64,000 bases of DNA from Sapria himalayana (GCA_029783825.1 JAREIK010002024.1:529575-593574); one strand, 5' to 3'. Shown: positions 1 through 12,420, numbered from the stretch's first letter. Made by a program: numbers and translations. Notes: generated by a model not told the origin, from the letters alone.

Positions 1-3000
1 AGAAAAATTAATTACAAAATAAATTTCGAGTGAGACAAATATTATTTAAATAATTTATTTTAATAAAAAAAATGTAAGCTTATAAAAAGAAGGAAAATTT
101 TAAAAATTAAATATTATTATTTAGTAATATATTTTGATTTGATTTTGAATCATTTTGTGTTATTTAAATATATTTTTATTTATATTAATATTATTAATAA
201 TAGTTTATTAATTTAATTTTTGATTATTATTATAATATCAATCATTAAAATTATTTATATTGAATTTATATGATATATAATTAGTAAGATTAATATAATT
301 ATACATGGTATTCACATTTCAAAAAATTTTAAAAAATTATTTTATTTTCAAAGGTTATAACCTTTGAAAATCAGAAAAAATCAAAAATAGAATTTTATAT
401 TTTTATTATATAAATAAAACCTATAAATCACTAAATAATCAACCCATTAAACCGGCATATCATATATAATAAATCATAAATCTCATTTTAATTTGTATTC
501 ATTATAATTTTAAATATTCATTTTATTTATTTATTAGTTTATTTTTTATGGATATATGAATCACAAAATAAATAATGAGTGATACAAATATAATTTTAAT
601 AATTTATTTTTAATCAAAAAAAATAAGCTTATATAAAGAAATAAAAATTTAAAAACAAAAAATTTTTATTTAGTAATATATTTTACTTTGATTTTGAATC
701 GTTATATATATGTTTCACAATTATATTTTAATTGCGATCAATCTTATTAATAATAGTTTATTAATTTATTATTTGATAATTTTAATAATATTGAACAGTA
801 AAATTACTTATATTCAATTATAATGTCTTATAATTATTAAGTTATTATAACTAAATATTATATTTACATTTTAAAAAAATTTAAAATTATTATATTTTCA
901 AAGGTTACAACCTTCAAAAATTAAAAAAATCAAAAAATTAAATTTTTTGTTTTTTCATCCTTTAAAAAAAACTATAAATCACTAAAGGTCTAAATAATTA
1001 AATCTCTAGACTCCTATACCCAAAAATCCCCTAAATACTTTACCATTAAACCAATATAACCTAGATAATAAATAATAAATCTCATTTTTATTTGTATTCA
1101 GTATAATTTTAAATATTCATTTTAATTTTTTTTAGTCTATTTTTATAGAAATATTAATTACAAAATAAATAATGAGTGAGAGAGATATAATTTAAATAAA
1201 TTATTTTTTATGAAAAAAAATAAGATTATAAAAATAAACAAAATTTCAAAATTTTATTTAGTAATATAATTTACTTTGATTTTGTATTATTTTGGGTTCT
1301 GCAAATATATTTTAATTAATATCTATTTTATTAATAATAGTTTATTAATTTATTTTTTGATCATTTTTATAATATATATTAATACATTTTTTATATTGAA
1401 TCTACAACAAATATAATTATTAAGATTATTATAAACAAGTATTGTATTCATATTTTAAAACTATTAAAAAATTATTATATTTTCAAAGGTGATAACCTTT
1501 GAAAATCACGAAAATTCATAAAAATAAATTTTTTATTATTTCATTGATTAAATAAAACCTATAAACGCAAAAATGTGTAAACATATAAATCAATAAACTC
1601 TTTAACCCCAAAACCACAAAAAACTTAAACAATTAAATAGTTATACCCTAAATAATAAATCATAAATCTCATTTTTTTAGTATTCATTATAATTTTAAAT
1701 ATACATTTTAATTATTTATTAGTTTAATTTTATAGAAATATAAATTAAAAAAATAAATTCTTAGTGAGACAAATATAATTTAAATAATTTAATTTTCATC
1801 AAAAAATATATTGGTTTATAAATGGATACAAAAATTTAAAAATTTAAAATTAATTTTTAGTAAAATAATACACTCTGATTTTGAGTCATTTTAGGTTTTG
1901 CAAATATATTTTAAACAATATTTATCTTATTAATAATTGATTATTACTTTTTTATGAACATTATTATAATAAATATCAATAAAATAGTTTATATTGAATT
2001 TATATGATATATATTTATTATGAATATTATAACTTCATATTTTATTCACTTTTCAAAAAAAAATTAAAAATTATTATATTTTCAAAGGTTACAACGTTCA
2101 AAAATGATAAAAAATAACAAAAAAAAATTTTTTGTTATTTTATTTTTTATATAAAACCTATAAACCATTAAATGACTAAATATTAAAAGGACTAAACTCC
2201 TAAACCCCGAAGCCCATAAATAATTAAAACATTAAATTAGTATAGTCTAAATAATAAATCATAAAACTCAGTTTTTTTAGTATTCATTATAATTTTAAAT
2301 ATTCATTTTAATTATTTATCAGTTAATTTTTATAGAAATATTAATTACAAAATCAATTATTAGTGCGATATATATAATTTAAATAATTTATTTTTCATCA
2401 AAAAAAAATGCTCATAAAAAGTGGCACAATTTTAAAAATAAAAAATTATTATTTAATATTATATCTTATTTTGATTTTGAATCATTTTAGATTATACAAT
2501 TATATTTTAATTTATATCATTCTTATAAATACAAATTTATTAATTTATTTATTGATCATTATTATAATATCTATCAATAAAATTATTTATATTGTGTTTA
2601 CATTATATAAAATTAAAATTATTATATTTTCAAATGTTATAACCTTCAAAAATTAAAAAAAATCAAAAAATTAATTTTTTTGATATTTTATTCTTTAAAT
2701 AAAAACTATAAATCACTAAAGGTCTAAACAATTTAATCACTAAACTTTTAAACCACAAAACACCTAAATACTTAAACCATTGAACCGGTATATCCTGAAT
2801 AATAAATAATAAATCTCAATTTTATTTGTATTCATTATAATTTTAAATATTTATTTTAATTTTTTAGTAGTTTATTATTATTATAGAATTATAAATTTCA
2901 AAATAAATTATGAGTAAGACAAATATAATTTGAATAATTTATTTTTATTAACAAAAATATAAACTTATAAAAAAAGCAAAACATTAAAAAAATTATTATT

Positions 3001-3605
3001 TAGTAATATATTATACTTTGATTTAAATAAATTTAGATTTTTCAAATACTTTTTAAATAATAACTATTTTATTAATAATAATTTATTAATTTATTTTTTG
3101 ATCATAATTATAATATCTAGCAATATAATTATTTATATTGAATTTAAATGAATTATAATTATGAAGATTATTATAAATAAATATTATATTTACATTTGAA
3201 ACAAAATTAAAAATTATTATATTTTCTATGGATATAATCTTCAAAAATTAAAAAAAATAATAAAAATAAATTTGTTGCCATACCATTTTTTAAATAAACC
3301 TTATAAACCATTAAATGCCTAAACACTTAAACATCTAATCTCCTTAACACAAAAGCTTCTAAATACTTAAACCTTTAAACTCGTAAACCTTAAATATAAT
3401 TTAAATAATTTATTAAAATATTAATTACAAAATAAATTATGAATGATACAAATATAATTTAAATAAATTAATTTTCATCAAATAAATATATAAGTTTATA
3501 AAAATAAGCAAAAACTAAAAAACCAAAATTTTTATTTAGTAATAAATTTTCCTTGGATTATGAATAATTTTAGGTTTTGCAATTATATTTTAATTTATAT
3601 CCATA
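1..3605 (-). repeat. AT-rich satellite array, segment 1 (reverse orientation)
   Basis: About six monomers of the window-wide ~580-bp satellite lie here in reverse orientation: octamer heads read C/A-rich (CTAAAC, CTAAAT) and the palindrome precedes the head. Heads are centred near 450 (subtype i, internally deleted), 1,020 (m), 1,620 (l), 2,220 (n), 2,780 (e) and 3,370 (d). Read on the minus strand this gives d-e-n-l-m-i, the order also seen in the 27-38 kb reverse segment. An intact palindrome core CAAAGGTTATAACCTTTG is at 349-366. There is no gene. The open frame at 2,408-2,656 is an I/N/Y/K/L-rich translation of the monomer's A/T-rich body. The left end runs off the window. Confidence 0.9.
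349..366. repeat. Satellite palindrome, intact core (first example)
   Basis: CAAAGGTTATAACCTTTG is a perfect 18-bp dyad, with symmetric A/T bases extending it on both sides (TTTT before, AAAA after). A copy or decayed copy occurs in nearly every monomer. Other intact cores are at 9,918-9,935, 12,743-12,760, 24,847-24,864, 33,944-33,961, 52,406-52,423 and 53,523-53,540. It is the most recognisable fixed landmark of the monomer. Its role is unknown; protein-binding dyad, cruciform or simple repeat hallmark are all possible. Confidence 0.9.
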
Positions 3606-3645
3606 ATAATAATAATAACATATTATTTCATTTTTTTATAAGTTT
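3595..3645. other. Orientation switch of satellite array (- to +)
   Basis: Up to about 3,605 the monomer body reads in reverse (a piece resembling ...TTTTGCAATTATATTTTAATTTATATC). After a short ATA/AATA-rich stretch, the sequence from about 3,645 reads forward (TTTTGTTATTAAAAATAA, then a forward subtype-e head at about 3,820). The exact base is blurred by low complexity. Confidence 0.8.
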
Positions 3646-4597
3646 ATATTTTTGTTATTAAAAATAACTTATTTAAATTATATTTGTATTCCTCATAACT
3701 TATTTTGTAATTTATAATTTTATAAAAATAAACTAATAAATAATTAAAATGAATATTTAAAATTATAATGAATACAAATAAAATTGAGATTTGTTATTTA
3801 TTATTCAGGATATACTAGTTTAATGGTTTAAGTATTTAGGTGTTTTAGGGTTTAGTGATTTAAGTGTTTAGGACTTTAGTAATTTATAGTTTTTATTTAA
3901 AGAATTAAAAAATGAAAAATTAAATTTTTTGATTTTTTTTAATTTATGAAGGTTATAACCTTTGAAAATATAATACTTTTTATTTTTTTTAAATGTTAAT
4001 ATAATATTTAGTTATAATAATCTTTATAATTATATATAATGTAAAATCAATATAAATAATTTTATTAATAGATATTATAATAATGATCAATAAAAAATTA
4101 AATAACTATTATTAATAAGAATGATATGAATTATTATATATATGCAAAAACTAAAATGATTCAAAATCAAAATAATATATATTACAAAATAATAAATTTT
4201 TGTTTTTAATATTTTGCCTCATTTTATAAGCATATATATTTTTTTAATGAAAAATAAATTATTTAAAATAGTTCTATCTCACTAATAATTTATTTTGTAA
4301 ATAATATTTCTATAAAAATAAACTGATAAATAATTAAAATAAAAATTTATAAATACACTTAATAAAAATTAAAATGAAATTTATGATTTATTATTAATGT
4401 ATACCAATTTAATAGTTTAAGTATTTAGAAGTTTTGTCGTTTAGAAGTTTTGCAATTTATGTTTTAGGCATTTAGTGATTTATACCTTTGAAAATATAAT
4501 AAAATATAAAATTTTTTGAAATGTGAATATAATATTTAGTTATAAAAATTTTATAATTATATATCATATAAATTAAATATAAATGATTTTAGAGATA
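3606..4597 (+). repeat. AT-rich satellite array, segment 2 (forward)
   Basis: Two forward monomers. One has a subtype-e head near 3,820-3,905 with the octamer ladder, and its palindrome is at about 3,951-3,970. The other has a subtype-f-like head near 4,400-4,480, where the expected gap to the palindrome is deleted so that the head runs straight into ATACCTTTGAAAATATAAT. The body of that monomer stops at about 4,598, inside the GATAGAT landmark, where GC-richer block copy 1 begins. No gene seen. Confidence 0.88.
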
Positions 4598-4810
4598 GAT
4601 TTTGTGTTATAGAGACAAAATATACAATCATGACCATTGCTAATGCTATAATAATCTAAAGCAAGAAAGAGACTGAATCCATAACTCACCCCTTGTGACA
4701 TGAAATTGTGTTACATATACAAAAAGATAAATTTGTGACATTCCTAAAAGTTGTGAATTTCAATTTAAATTTAACACTTAGTCATTGCATTATAAAAGTT
4801 CAAAACATGA

Positions 4811-4887
4811 GATTTATGATTTAGTGTTTAAGAGTTAGGGTTATAGTTTATGGTTTAATGTTTAGGAATTAAAGTTTAGGGTTTGTG
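4811..4887 (+). repeat. Interstitial telomere-like heptamers (block copy 1)
   Basis: About eleven degenerate 7-bp units of TTTAGGG type (for example gatttag, gtttagg, gtttatg) run in uniform 7-bp phase. This differs from the 8-bp phase of the satellite heads. The plant-type telomere repeat TTTAGGG is established knowledge; that these units derive from it is inference. Confidence 0.7.
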
Positions 4888-4925
4888 GTTTTTTCTGTTT
4901 TTTTATGAAAAATACACACTTTATT
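4888..4925 (-). other. Poly(A)-signal plus poly(A)-like 3' end, copy 1
   Basis: On the minus strand AATAAA (complement of TTTATT at 4,920-4,925) is followed about 14 bases later by an interrupted A-run (complement of the T-run at 4,889-4,905). The arrangement resembles the 3' end of a polyadenylated RNA copied into DNA in minus orientation. The same arrangement occurs in the other two blocks. Confidence 0.45.
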
Positions 4926-5779
4926 TATCATTTAGGCACACAACTTACAAGAGACTAAAAACCTGACTAATTTCGGCCAGCCCACCAAATCTTATGCGCC
5001 TTAATGATTCTATGCATAAAATACATAAAAAAACATAATGCCTAAAAATTCCAAGCGTAAGAATACAACTAAAATCACTTGGAATTCCCAGATTTCAGTG
5101 TTGGTATTGAGTCATTATGCGCACTGTGTCCTTTCCATTCAGATTTGTCCATGCCTTTTTGAGGAACCTGAATGATGCACCTTTTTAAAACTATGCAAAT
5201 ATAAGATTGTGCATGTGTGTGACATGCATCATCAAGCATTTGCCTATGTCATTGCTATGCAATAGAATACATATAAAACTAAATACCCATAAATCCACAA
5301 GTCCATATCTACGGCACTTTGTTAATTAATTCTCACCTCTGAATTGCACATTCTTTTGCTCCAATGATCTTCAAAAGAGTATCTCTTGGGTTAGAATGCT
5401 TCCTCCTCGAGCTCCAAGAAGTGGCTGTATGTTGCACCGACAAAATATCAAAAAATTTGCATGCATCGGTGTGCATGTGTGATGAGGTCCATCTCATAGT
5501 CTAATTATCTACGCGTACAACCAAGCTAGAATACACGTAAAATTACAAAATGCTATAAAGATGGGTCTTCTGCTCCCAGAAGTGTAGCATCGCCTAACGT
5601 GTATTTACAAAATGCATTAGTGAGCCCCACTTAAAGATACTCATGGGTCCAGTTGCCCCCATTGCATGCTACATAAAGAAAAGACAAGATTGTGTGTGTG
5701 AGTATGTCATGATCCATTTCAACAAGTACATGGTACATACAAAGTCCAAAATACAAATAAGACTACAAACATAAACTAT

Positions 5780-6110
5780 AAGTTTGTATCTTTCACTTCC
5801 GTGTGGCTGGTATGGACTCCTTTTCTTATTGGCCCTGCTTGGTGATGCTTCGGATTTTGCCGGCTCTTCAATTAATCATGGATTACCCGCTATTCCTGTT
5901 CGGCGATGGTTGGATGGCCCTCTATGCTGTCTGATAGGGCTAGTGGGATCCACTTCTAGCTACTCCTAGGTTTACTCCCGACCACTTTGCTCGGCCTCGT
6001 CAATTGTATGAATGTTATCAATGTGGCTCGCTAGTGGGGCCCTCTACAAGCTGGTGGCCCATAATTCTGGCTGCTTCCAGGACTTGCTAGCCCCTTAAAA
6101 TGCTACACCA
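5780..6110 (-). pseudogene. GC-rich core of block copy 1, possible decayed coding end
   Basis: This ~300-bp core is the most GC-rich stretch of the block, close to half G+C by eye. On the minus strand a short frame ends ...TIDEAEQSGRE-stop just upstream of 5,960. Equivalent frames in copies 2 and 3 end at the same TAA with variant residues. Stops occur a few codons upstream in all copies, so any gene is broken. Plus-strand frames here (for example 5,784-5,969) are not kept in phase across the three copies and are not called. No function can be assigned. Confidence 0.2.
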
Positions 6111-7339
6111 AAATGCACAAGAATATGTGCATGTGTGTACTGTGGTCCGTTGCTATGTGTGTGTGGTGTAGCAGTATCAGGGTTTAGGAATTTAGTAATA
6201 TAAGTATTTATGTATTTTGTGGTTTATAGGTTTTATTTAAATAATTAAATAACAAAAAAATTATTTTTATGATTTTTTCTCATTTTCAAGGTTATAACCA
6301 TTGGAAATATTATAATTTTTAACTTTTTTCAAATGTTAATACAATATTTAATTATAATAATCATAAAAATTAAATATCATGTAAATTCAATATAAATAAT
6401 TTTATTGATCGATATTATAATACTGATCATAAAATAGATTAATAAACTATTATTAATAAGATAGATATTAATTAAAATATATATGCAAACCCTAAAATGA
6501 TTCAAAATCAAAGTAAAATATAGTACTAAATAATAATTTTTTATTTTTAAATTTTTGATTCTTTATATAAGCTTATAAATTTTTTTGATGAAGATAAATT
6601 ATTTAAATTATATGTCTCATTCATTATTTTATTTTGCAATTAATATTGAAATGAATATTAGTTTATTTCAATAAAAATAAACTAATAAATAATTAAAATG
6701 AATATTTAAATTAGAATGAATACAAATAAAAATGATATTATTATTAATTATTTAGGTTATACCGGTTTAATGGTTTAAGTATTTAGGAGTTTAGGAGTTT
6801 AGTGATTTATGTGTTTAGGCATTTAGTAGTTTATATGTTTAATTTAAATAATGAAATAACAAAAAATTATTTTTCAAATTTTTTATAAATTTTGAAGCTT
6901 ATAACCTTTATAAATATAATAATTTTAAAATTTTTTTCAAATGTGAATACAATATTTTGTTATAATAAACTTAATAATTATATATCATGTAAATTAAAAA
7001 TAAACAATTTTATTGATAAATATTCTAATAATGATCAAAAAATAAATTAATAATCTATTATTAATAAGATAGATATCAATTAAAATATAATTACAAAACG
7101 TAAAATGATTCAGAAACAAACCAAAATATATTACTATATAATAATTTTATGTTTTCAAAATTTTTTTTCTTTTAAAAAGTTTATCTATTATTTTTTGATA
7201 ATAAATAATTAATATAAATTATTCGTGTCTAGCTCAATTTATTTTGTAATTAATATTTATATATAAATAACAAATAAATAATTAAAATTAATTTTTAAAA
7301 TTATAATGAAAAAAATGAGATTTATTATTTAGTTTTAGG

Positions 7340-7490
7340 GATATTGTTTTAATTTAAATTAGATATGTCTCACTAATAATTTAATTTGTAATTAATATTT
7401 CTATAAAAATAAACTAGTAAATAATTAAAATAAAAATTTAAAATTATACTGAATAAAAATTAAAATGATATTTATGAATTATTATTAATG
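7340..7490 (+). repeat. Mini-unit x (internally deleted monomer), first of eleven
   Basis: The octamer head is cut after its first unit (…GGTTTAAT in better copies) and jumps directly to TTAAATTAGATCTGTCTCAC, removing the rest of the head, the palindrome and half the body. The result is a ~150-bp unit. The same junction is seen near 7,353, 10,380, 16,699, 18,020, 19,338, 33,493 (reverse), 34,768 (reverse), 41,200, 45,250, 50,810 and 55,132. It is therefore one deletion event spread by array amplification. Confidence 0.85.
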
Positions 7491-7989
7491 TTTACCTGTT
7501 TAATGGTTTATGTATTTAGAGGTTTTATCATTAAGGTGTTTAGCGATTTATGTTTTTAGGCATTTAGTGGTTTATAGGTTTTATTTAAACAATGAAATAA
7601 CTAAAAAAATATTTTTGTTATTTTTTCACATTTTACCTTTAAAAATATAATAATTTTAAATTTTTTTAAAAATGTGACTACAATATTTAGTAATAAGAAT
7701 CATTATAATTATATATAATATAAACTAAATATAAACAATTTTATTGATAGATATGATATCAATTATCAAAAAATAAATTAATATGCTATTATTAATATGA
7801 TAGATATAAATTAAAATATGATTAAAAAACCTAAAATGATTCAAAAATAATGTAAAATTTATTACTAAATAATAATTTTTGTTTTTTAGTTTTTGCTTCT
7901 TTTTATAAGCTTATATATTTTTTTGATGAAAATTAATTATTTAAATTATATTTGTATAACTCATAATTTATTTTGTAATTAATATTTCA

Positions 7990-8030
7990 ATATATTATTT
8001 AAATTATATTTAAGGTTTATGAGTTTAAAG
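7990..8030 (+). repeat. Subtype-d signature junction, first forward copy
   Basis: The body landmark ATTATTTAAATTATATTTAA is joined directly to GGTTTATGAGTTTAAAGG, skipping the usual ~110 bp before the head. The same junction recurs near 14,905-14,935, 24,075-24,110, 47,690-47,725, 57,090-57,115 (decayed) and 63,330-63,365 forward, and near 3,385-3,420 and 31,600-31,640 reverse. It is a clean marker for higher-order repeat boundaries. Confidence 0.85.
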
Positions 8031-8615
8031 GTTTAAGTATTTAGGGGGTCCGGGGTTTATGAGTTTAGAGATTTATGTGTTTAGGCATTTAATGGTTTAT
8101 AAGTTTTATTTAAACAATGATATATCAAAAAATTTATTTTTGTTATTTTTTCTGATTTTTAAAGGTTTTAACCTTTGAAAATATAATAATTTTTAAATTT
8201 TTTTATATGTGAATACTATATTTAGTTATGATAATCTAAATAATTATATATCATGTTAATTCAATATAAACTAATTATATTGATAGATATTATATTAATG
8301 ATCAAAAAATAAATTAATAAACTATTATTAATAAGATATATTTTTTTAAATATATTTGCAAAACGTAAATTTATTAAAAATCAAAGTAAAATATAATACT
8401 AAATAATAATTTTTTTGATATTTTGCTTCTTTTTATAAGTTTATATATTTTTTGTTATTAAAAGTAAATTATTTAAATTATATTTGTCTTACTCAAAATT
8501 TATTTTTAATTTATAATTCTATAAAAATAAACTAATAAATAATTAAAATGAATATTTAAAACTATAATTAATAAAAATAAAATATAGATTTATTATTTAT
8601 TATTTAGGATATACT

Positions 8616-8695
8616 AGTTTAATGGTTTGAGTATTTAGGTGTTTTGGGGTTTAGTGATTTAAGTGTTTAGGCCTTTAGTGATTTATAGTTTTTAT
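8616..8695 (+). repeat. 8-bp octamer ladder in a subtype-e head
   Basis: Ten consecutive 8-bp units in perfect register, each of the form NNTTTANN (for example ggtttgag, tatttagg, ggtttagt, gatttaag, tgtttagg). The register holds with no slipped base. Comparable ladders occur in the head of practically every full monomer in the window, in both orientations. Confidence 0.9.
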
Positions 8696-9204
8696 TTAAA
8701 GAATGAAAAAATAAAAAATTTAATTTTTTGATTTTTTTTAATTTTTGAAGGTTAACCTTTGAAAATATAATAATTATTAATTTTTTTAAAATGTGAGTAT
8801 AATATTTAGTTATAATAATCTTAATAATTATATATTATGTAAACTCAATATAAATAATTTTATTAAAACATATTATAATAATGATCAATAAAAAATTTAT
8901 AAACTATTATTAATAAGAATGATATAAATTAAAATATAATTACAAAATCTAAAATGATTCAAAATCAAAATAATATATATTACTAAATAATAAATTTTTG
9001 TTTTTAAAATTTTGCCACTTTTTATAACGATATATATTTTTTTTGATGAAAAATAAATTATTTAAATTAGATCTGTCTCATTAATAATTTATTTTGTAAT
9101 TAATATTTCTATAAAAATAAACTTATAAATAATTAAAATAAAAATTTAAAATCATACTTAATAAAACTTAAATTGAGATTTATGATTTTTTATTAATGTA
9201 CACT

Positions 9205-9292
9205 TGTTTAATGGTTTAGGTATTTAGATGTTTTGTCGTTTAGGAGTTTAGCAATTTATGTTTTTAGGCATTTAGTGGTTTATAGGTTTTAT
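9205..9292 (+). repeat. 8-bp octamer ladder in a subtype-f head (11 units)
   Basis: Eleven 8-bp units in unbroken phase (for example tgtttaat, cgtttagg, agtttagc, tttttagg, ggtttata). Unit-to-unit differences are conserved between monomers of the same subtype, so the ladder is old. The whole head is amplified as a block rather than turned over unit by unit. Confidence 0.9.
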
Positions 9293-12200
9293 TTAAACAA
9301 TAAAATAACAAAAAAAAATTTGTAATTTTCTCATTTTCACAGGTTATAACCTTTGAAAATATAATAATATATAAAATTTTTTGAAATGTGAATACAAAAT
9401 TTTGTTATTTTAATATTAATAATTACATATCATATAAATTCAATATCAACAATTTTATTGATAGATAATATAATAATTATCAAAAATTAAATTAATAAAC
9501 TATTAATAATAAGATAAATATTAATTAAAAAATATTTACAATACCCAAATCGATTCAATATTAAACTATAAAAAATTACTATATAATAATTTTTAATTTT
9601 AAAATTTTTACTTCTTTTACAAGCGTATATTTTTTTTAATTAAAAATAAATTATTAAAATTATATTTGTCACCCTCATAATTTATTTTGTAATAAATATT
9701 TTATAAAAATAAACTAATAATAATTAAAATCAATATTTAAAATTATAATAAATAAAATAAAAAATAGATTTATTAATTATTAAATAGTATATAGCGGTTT
9801 AATGGTTTATGTATTTAGGAGTTTTCGGATTTACCTATATATGCATTTAGTGGTTTATATGTTTTATTTAAAAAATAAAATAACAAAAAATTTATTTTTG
9901 TTATTTTTTGATATTTTCAAAGGTTATAACCTTTGAAAATACAATAAATTTTAAATTCTTTTCTAAAGTGAATACAATCTTTAGTTATAATAATCATTAT
10001 ATTTATATATCATATAAATTCAATATAAACAATTTTATTAATAAATATTCTAATAATGATCAAAAAATAAATTAATAATCTATTTATAATAAGATAGATA
10101 TCAATTAAAATATAATTACAAAACCTAAAATGATTCAGAAGCAAAGCAAAATATATTATTATATAATAATTTTTTGTTTTGAATTTTTTTTTCTTTTAAA
10201 AAGTTTATCTATATTTTTTTAAAGAAAATAATTTATATAAATTATAATTGTCTAACTCATAATCCATTCTGTAATTAATATATTTATAAAAATAAACAAA
10301 TAAATAATTAAAATGAATATTTAAAATTATAATGAAAAAAATGAGATTTATTATTTATTATTTAGGGAGACCGGTTTAATTTAAATTAGATATTTCTCAC
10401 TAATAATTTATTTTGTAATTAATATTTCTATAAAAATAAACTGATAAATATTTTAAAATAAAAATTTAAAATTATACTGAATAAAATTCAGAATGATATT
10501 TATGATTTATTATTCCTGTATACCAGTTTAATTGATTAAGTATTTAGATGTTTTTTCATTTAGGATTTTAGCGATTTATGTTTTTAGTCTTTTAGTGGTT
10601 TTTATGTTTTATTTAAAAAAATAAAATATCAAAAAAAAATTTTATAATTTTTTTTTTCATAGGTTATATCCTTGGAAAATATAATAATATTTAAAATTTT
10701 TTGAAATGTGAATATAATAATTAGTTAAAATAATATTAATAATTAAATATCATATAAATTCAATATAAACAATTTTATTGATATATATTATAATAATGAT
10801 CAAAATTAAATTTATAAACTATTGATATTAAGATAGATATTAATTAAAAAATAATTACAAAACCCAAATTGATTCAAGATTATATTAAAATATATTTCTG
10901 GATAACAATTTTTAATTTTTAAATTTTTACTTCTTTTATAAGCATATATATTTTTTAAATTATATTTGTCGCACTCATAATTTATTTTGTAATAAAAATT
11001 TATATAAAAATAAACTAATAAATAATTAAAATGAATATTTAAAATTATAATAAATAGAATTAAAAATTAGATTTTTAATTAATAAGTAGTATATAGTGAA
11101 TTAATGGTTTATGTATTTTGACATTACGGTGTTTAGGAGTTTACTGATTTAATCGTGTATGCATTTAGTGGTTTATACGTGTTATTTAAAAAAATATTAA
11201 AAAATTTATCTTTTTTATTTTTTGATATTTTCAACGGTTATAACATTTGAAAATATAATAATTTTTAATTTTTTTTCAAAAGTGAATACTATATTTAGTT
11301 ATAATAATCATTATATTTATATATCATATAAATTCAATATAAATATTTTATTGATAATATCCTAATAATGATCAAAGAATAAATTAATAATCTATTATTA
11401 ATAAGATAGATATCAATTTAAATATAATTACAAAACCTAAAATGATTCAGAAACAAAGCAAAATATATATATTCTATATAATAATTTTTTGTTTTGAATT
11501 TTTTTTCTTTTAAAAAGTTTAACTAATTTTTTTGATGAAAAATAATTATATAAATTATATTTGTCAAACTCAATTTATTCTGCAATTAATAATTATATAA
11601 AAAAAATGAATAAATAATTAATATGAATATTATAAATTATAATGAAAAAAATAATATTGAGATTTATTATATATTATTTGGGGTATACCAGTTTAAAATG
11701 ATTATCTATTTAGGGTTTTTGAGATTTAAGAGTTATTGATTTAAGTATTTAGGCATTTAGTGGTTTATAGGATTTATTTAAACAATGAAATAACAAAAAA
11801 ATTATTTTTGTTATTTTTTCACATTTTCAAAGGTTATACATTTGAAAATTTAATAATTTTAAAATTTTTTTAAAATGTGATTAAAATATTTAGTAATAAT
11901 AATCATTATAATTATATATAATATAAACTAATTATAAATAAATTTATTGATAGATATGATATCGATTATCAAAAAATAAATTAATAAACTATTATTAATA
12001 TGATAAATATAAATTAAAATATAATTATAAAACCTAAAATGATTCAATATAATTAATATAATTATAAATTAAAATATAATTTTTAGTTATGTGCAGGAAA
12101 TGAAATATTAAGAGGCCGAGGATGCAGCAGTAGCACAATAACGGAGGTCTAGCTGACAGGACAGCGGGCCGATATTGGAGCAGAGCCTGACCCATCTCAT

Positions 12201-12305
12201 GATCCAACCCGCTCCGGTTAAATGAACGGAGAGAAATTTTAATATAAAATGTTTTGTAATTTTATTTGTGGGTGGCTATTTTTGGACCCGTGGAATTATT
12301 CATCG

Positions 12306-12327
12306 TCTCTCTCTCTCTCTTCTCTCT
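12306..12327 (+). repeat. (TC)n microsatellite in LTR copy 1
   Basis: An imperfect CT/TC run inside the LTR, shorter in copy 2 (about 21,495-21,512). Pyrimidine tracts of this kind are frequent in plant LTR leader regions. Here it may also just be slippage. Confidence 0.75.
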
Positions 12328-12420
12328 GTGCGATTTATCTTGACTATTTTGTGTGCTGAATACTGTAAGATATTTCTATTGCTTTAATCTATAACGCAAA
12401 AGCATTTTCTGGTGGACTTA

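Larger units (their letters stand above)
4598..6180. mobile_element. GC-richer inserted block, copy 1 (left-truncated)
   Basis: About 1.6 kb of markedly more balanced base composition sits abruptly inside the satellite. It aligns with the right-hand part of the blocks at 41,316-43,780 and 59,819-62,258 but lacks their first ~0.9 kb. The left junction falls in a short similarity (GATAGATTTTGTGTT against GATATGATTTTGTGTT in copy 2), which suggests microhomology-mediated deletion. Parts in order: remnant of the left half (4,598-4,810), telomere-like heptamers (4,811-4,887), T-run with TTTATT (4,888-4,925), then ~1.25 kb ending at GTGGTGTAGCAGTATCAG, after which satellite octamers resume. I do not recognise the family. 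No terminal inverted repeats or target duplication were identified, so 'mobile element' is an inference. Confidence 0.6.
6181..12090 (+). repeat. AT-rich satellite array, segment 3 (forward)
   Basis: Forward monomers, with approximate head positions: 6,185 (a, truncated by the block), 6,770 (b), 7,350 (x mini-unit), 7,500 (c), 8,010 (d), 8,616 (e), 9,205 (f), 9,795 (g), 10,375 (x), 10,525 (c), 11,095 (g), 11,695 (h). Palindromes are near 8,163, 8,751 (short centre GGTTAACC), 9,341, 9,918 and 11,236. Spacing between palindromes is typically 575-600 bp, rising to about 740 where an x mini-unit is included. No gene; nothing else seen. Confidence 0.9.

Noticed and set aside
2408..2656. 82-codon frame, and similar frames in other monomers
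   Set aside because: It is a translation of the A/T-rich monomer body (mostly I, L, N, Y, K). It is open in only a minority of ~100 monomers, with no start context or constraint.
4598..6180. GC-richer blocks as LTR retrotransposon LTRs
   Set aside because: The ends lack a TG...CA pair with flanking duplication. The left and right satellite flanks do not reconstitute an empty site I could find.
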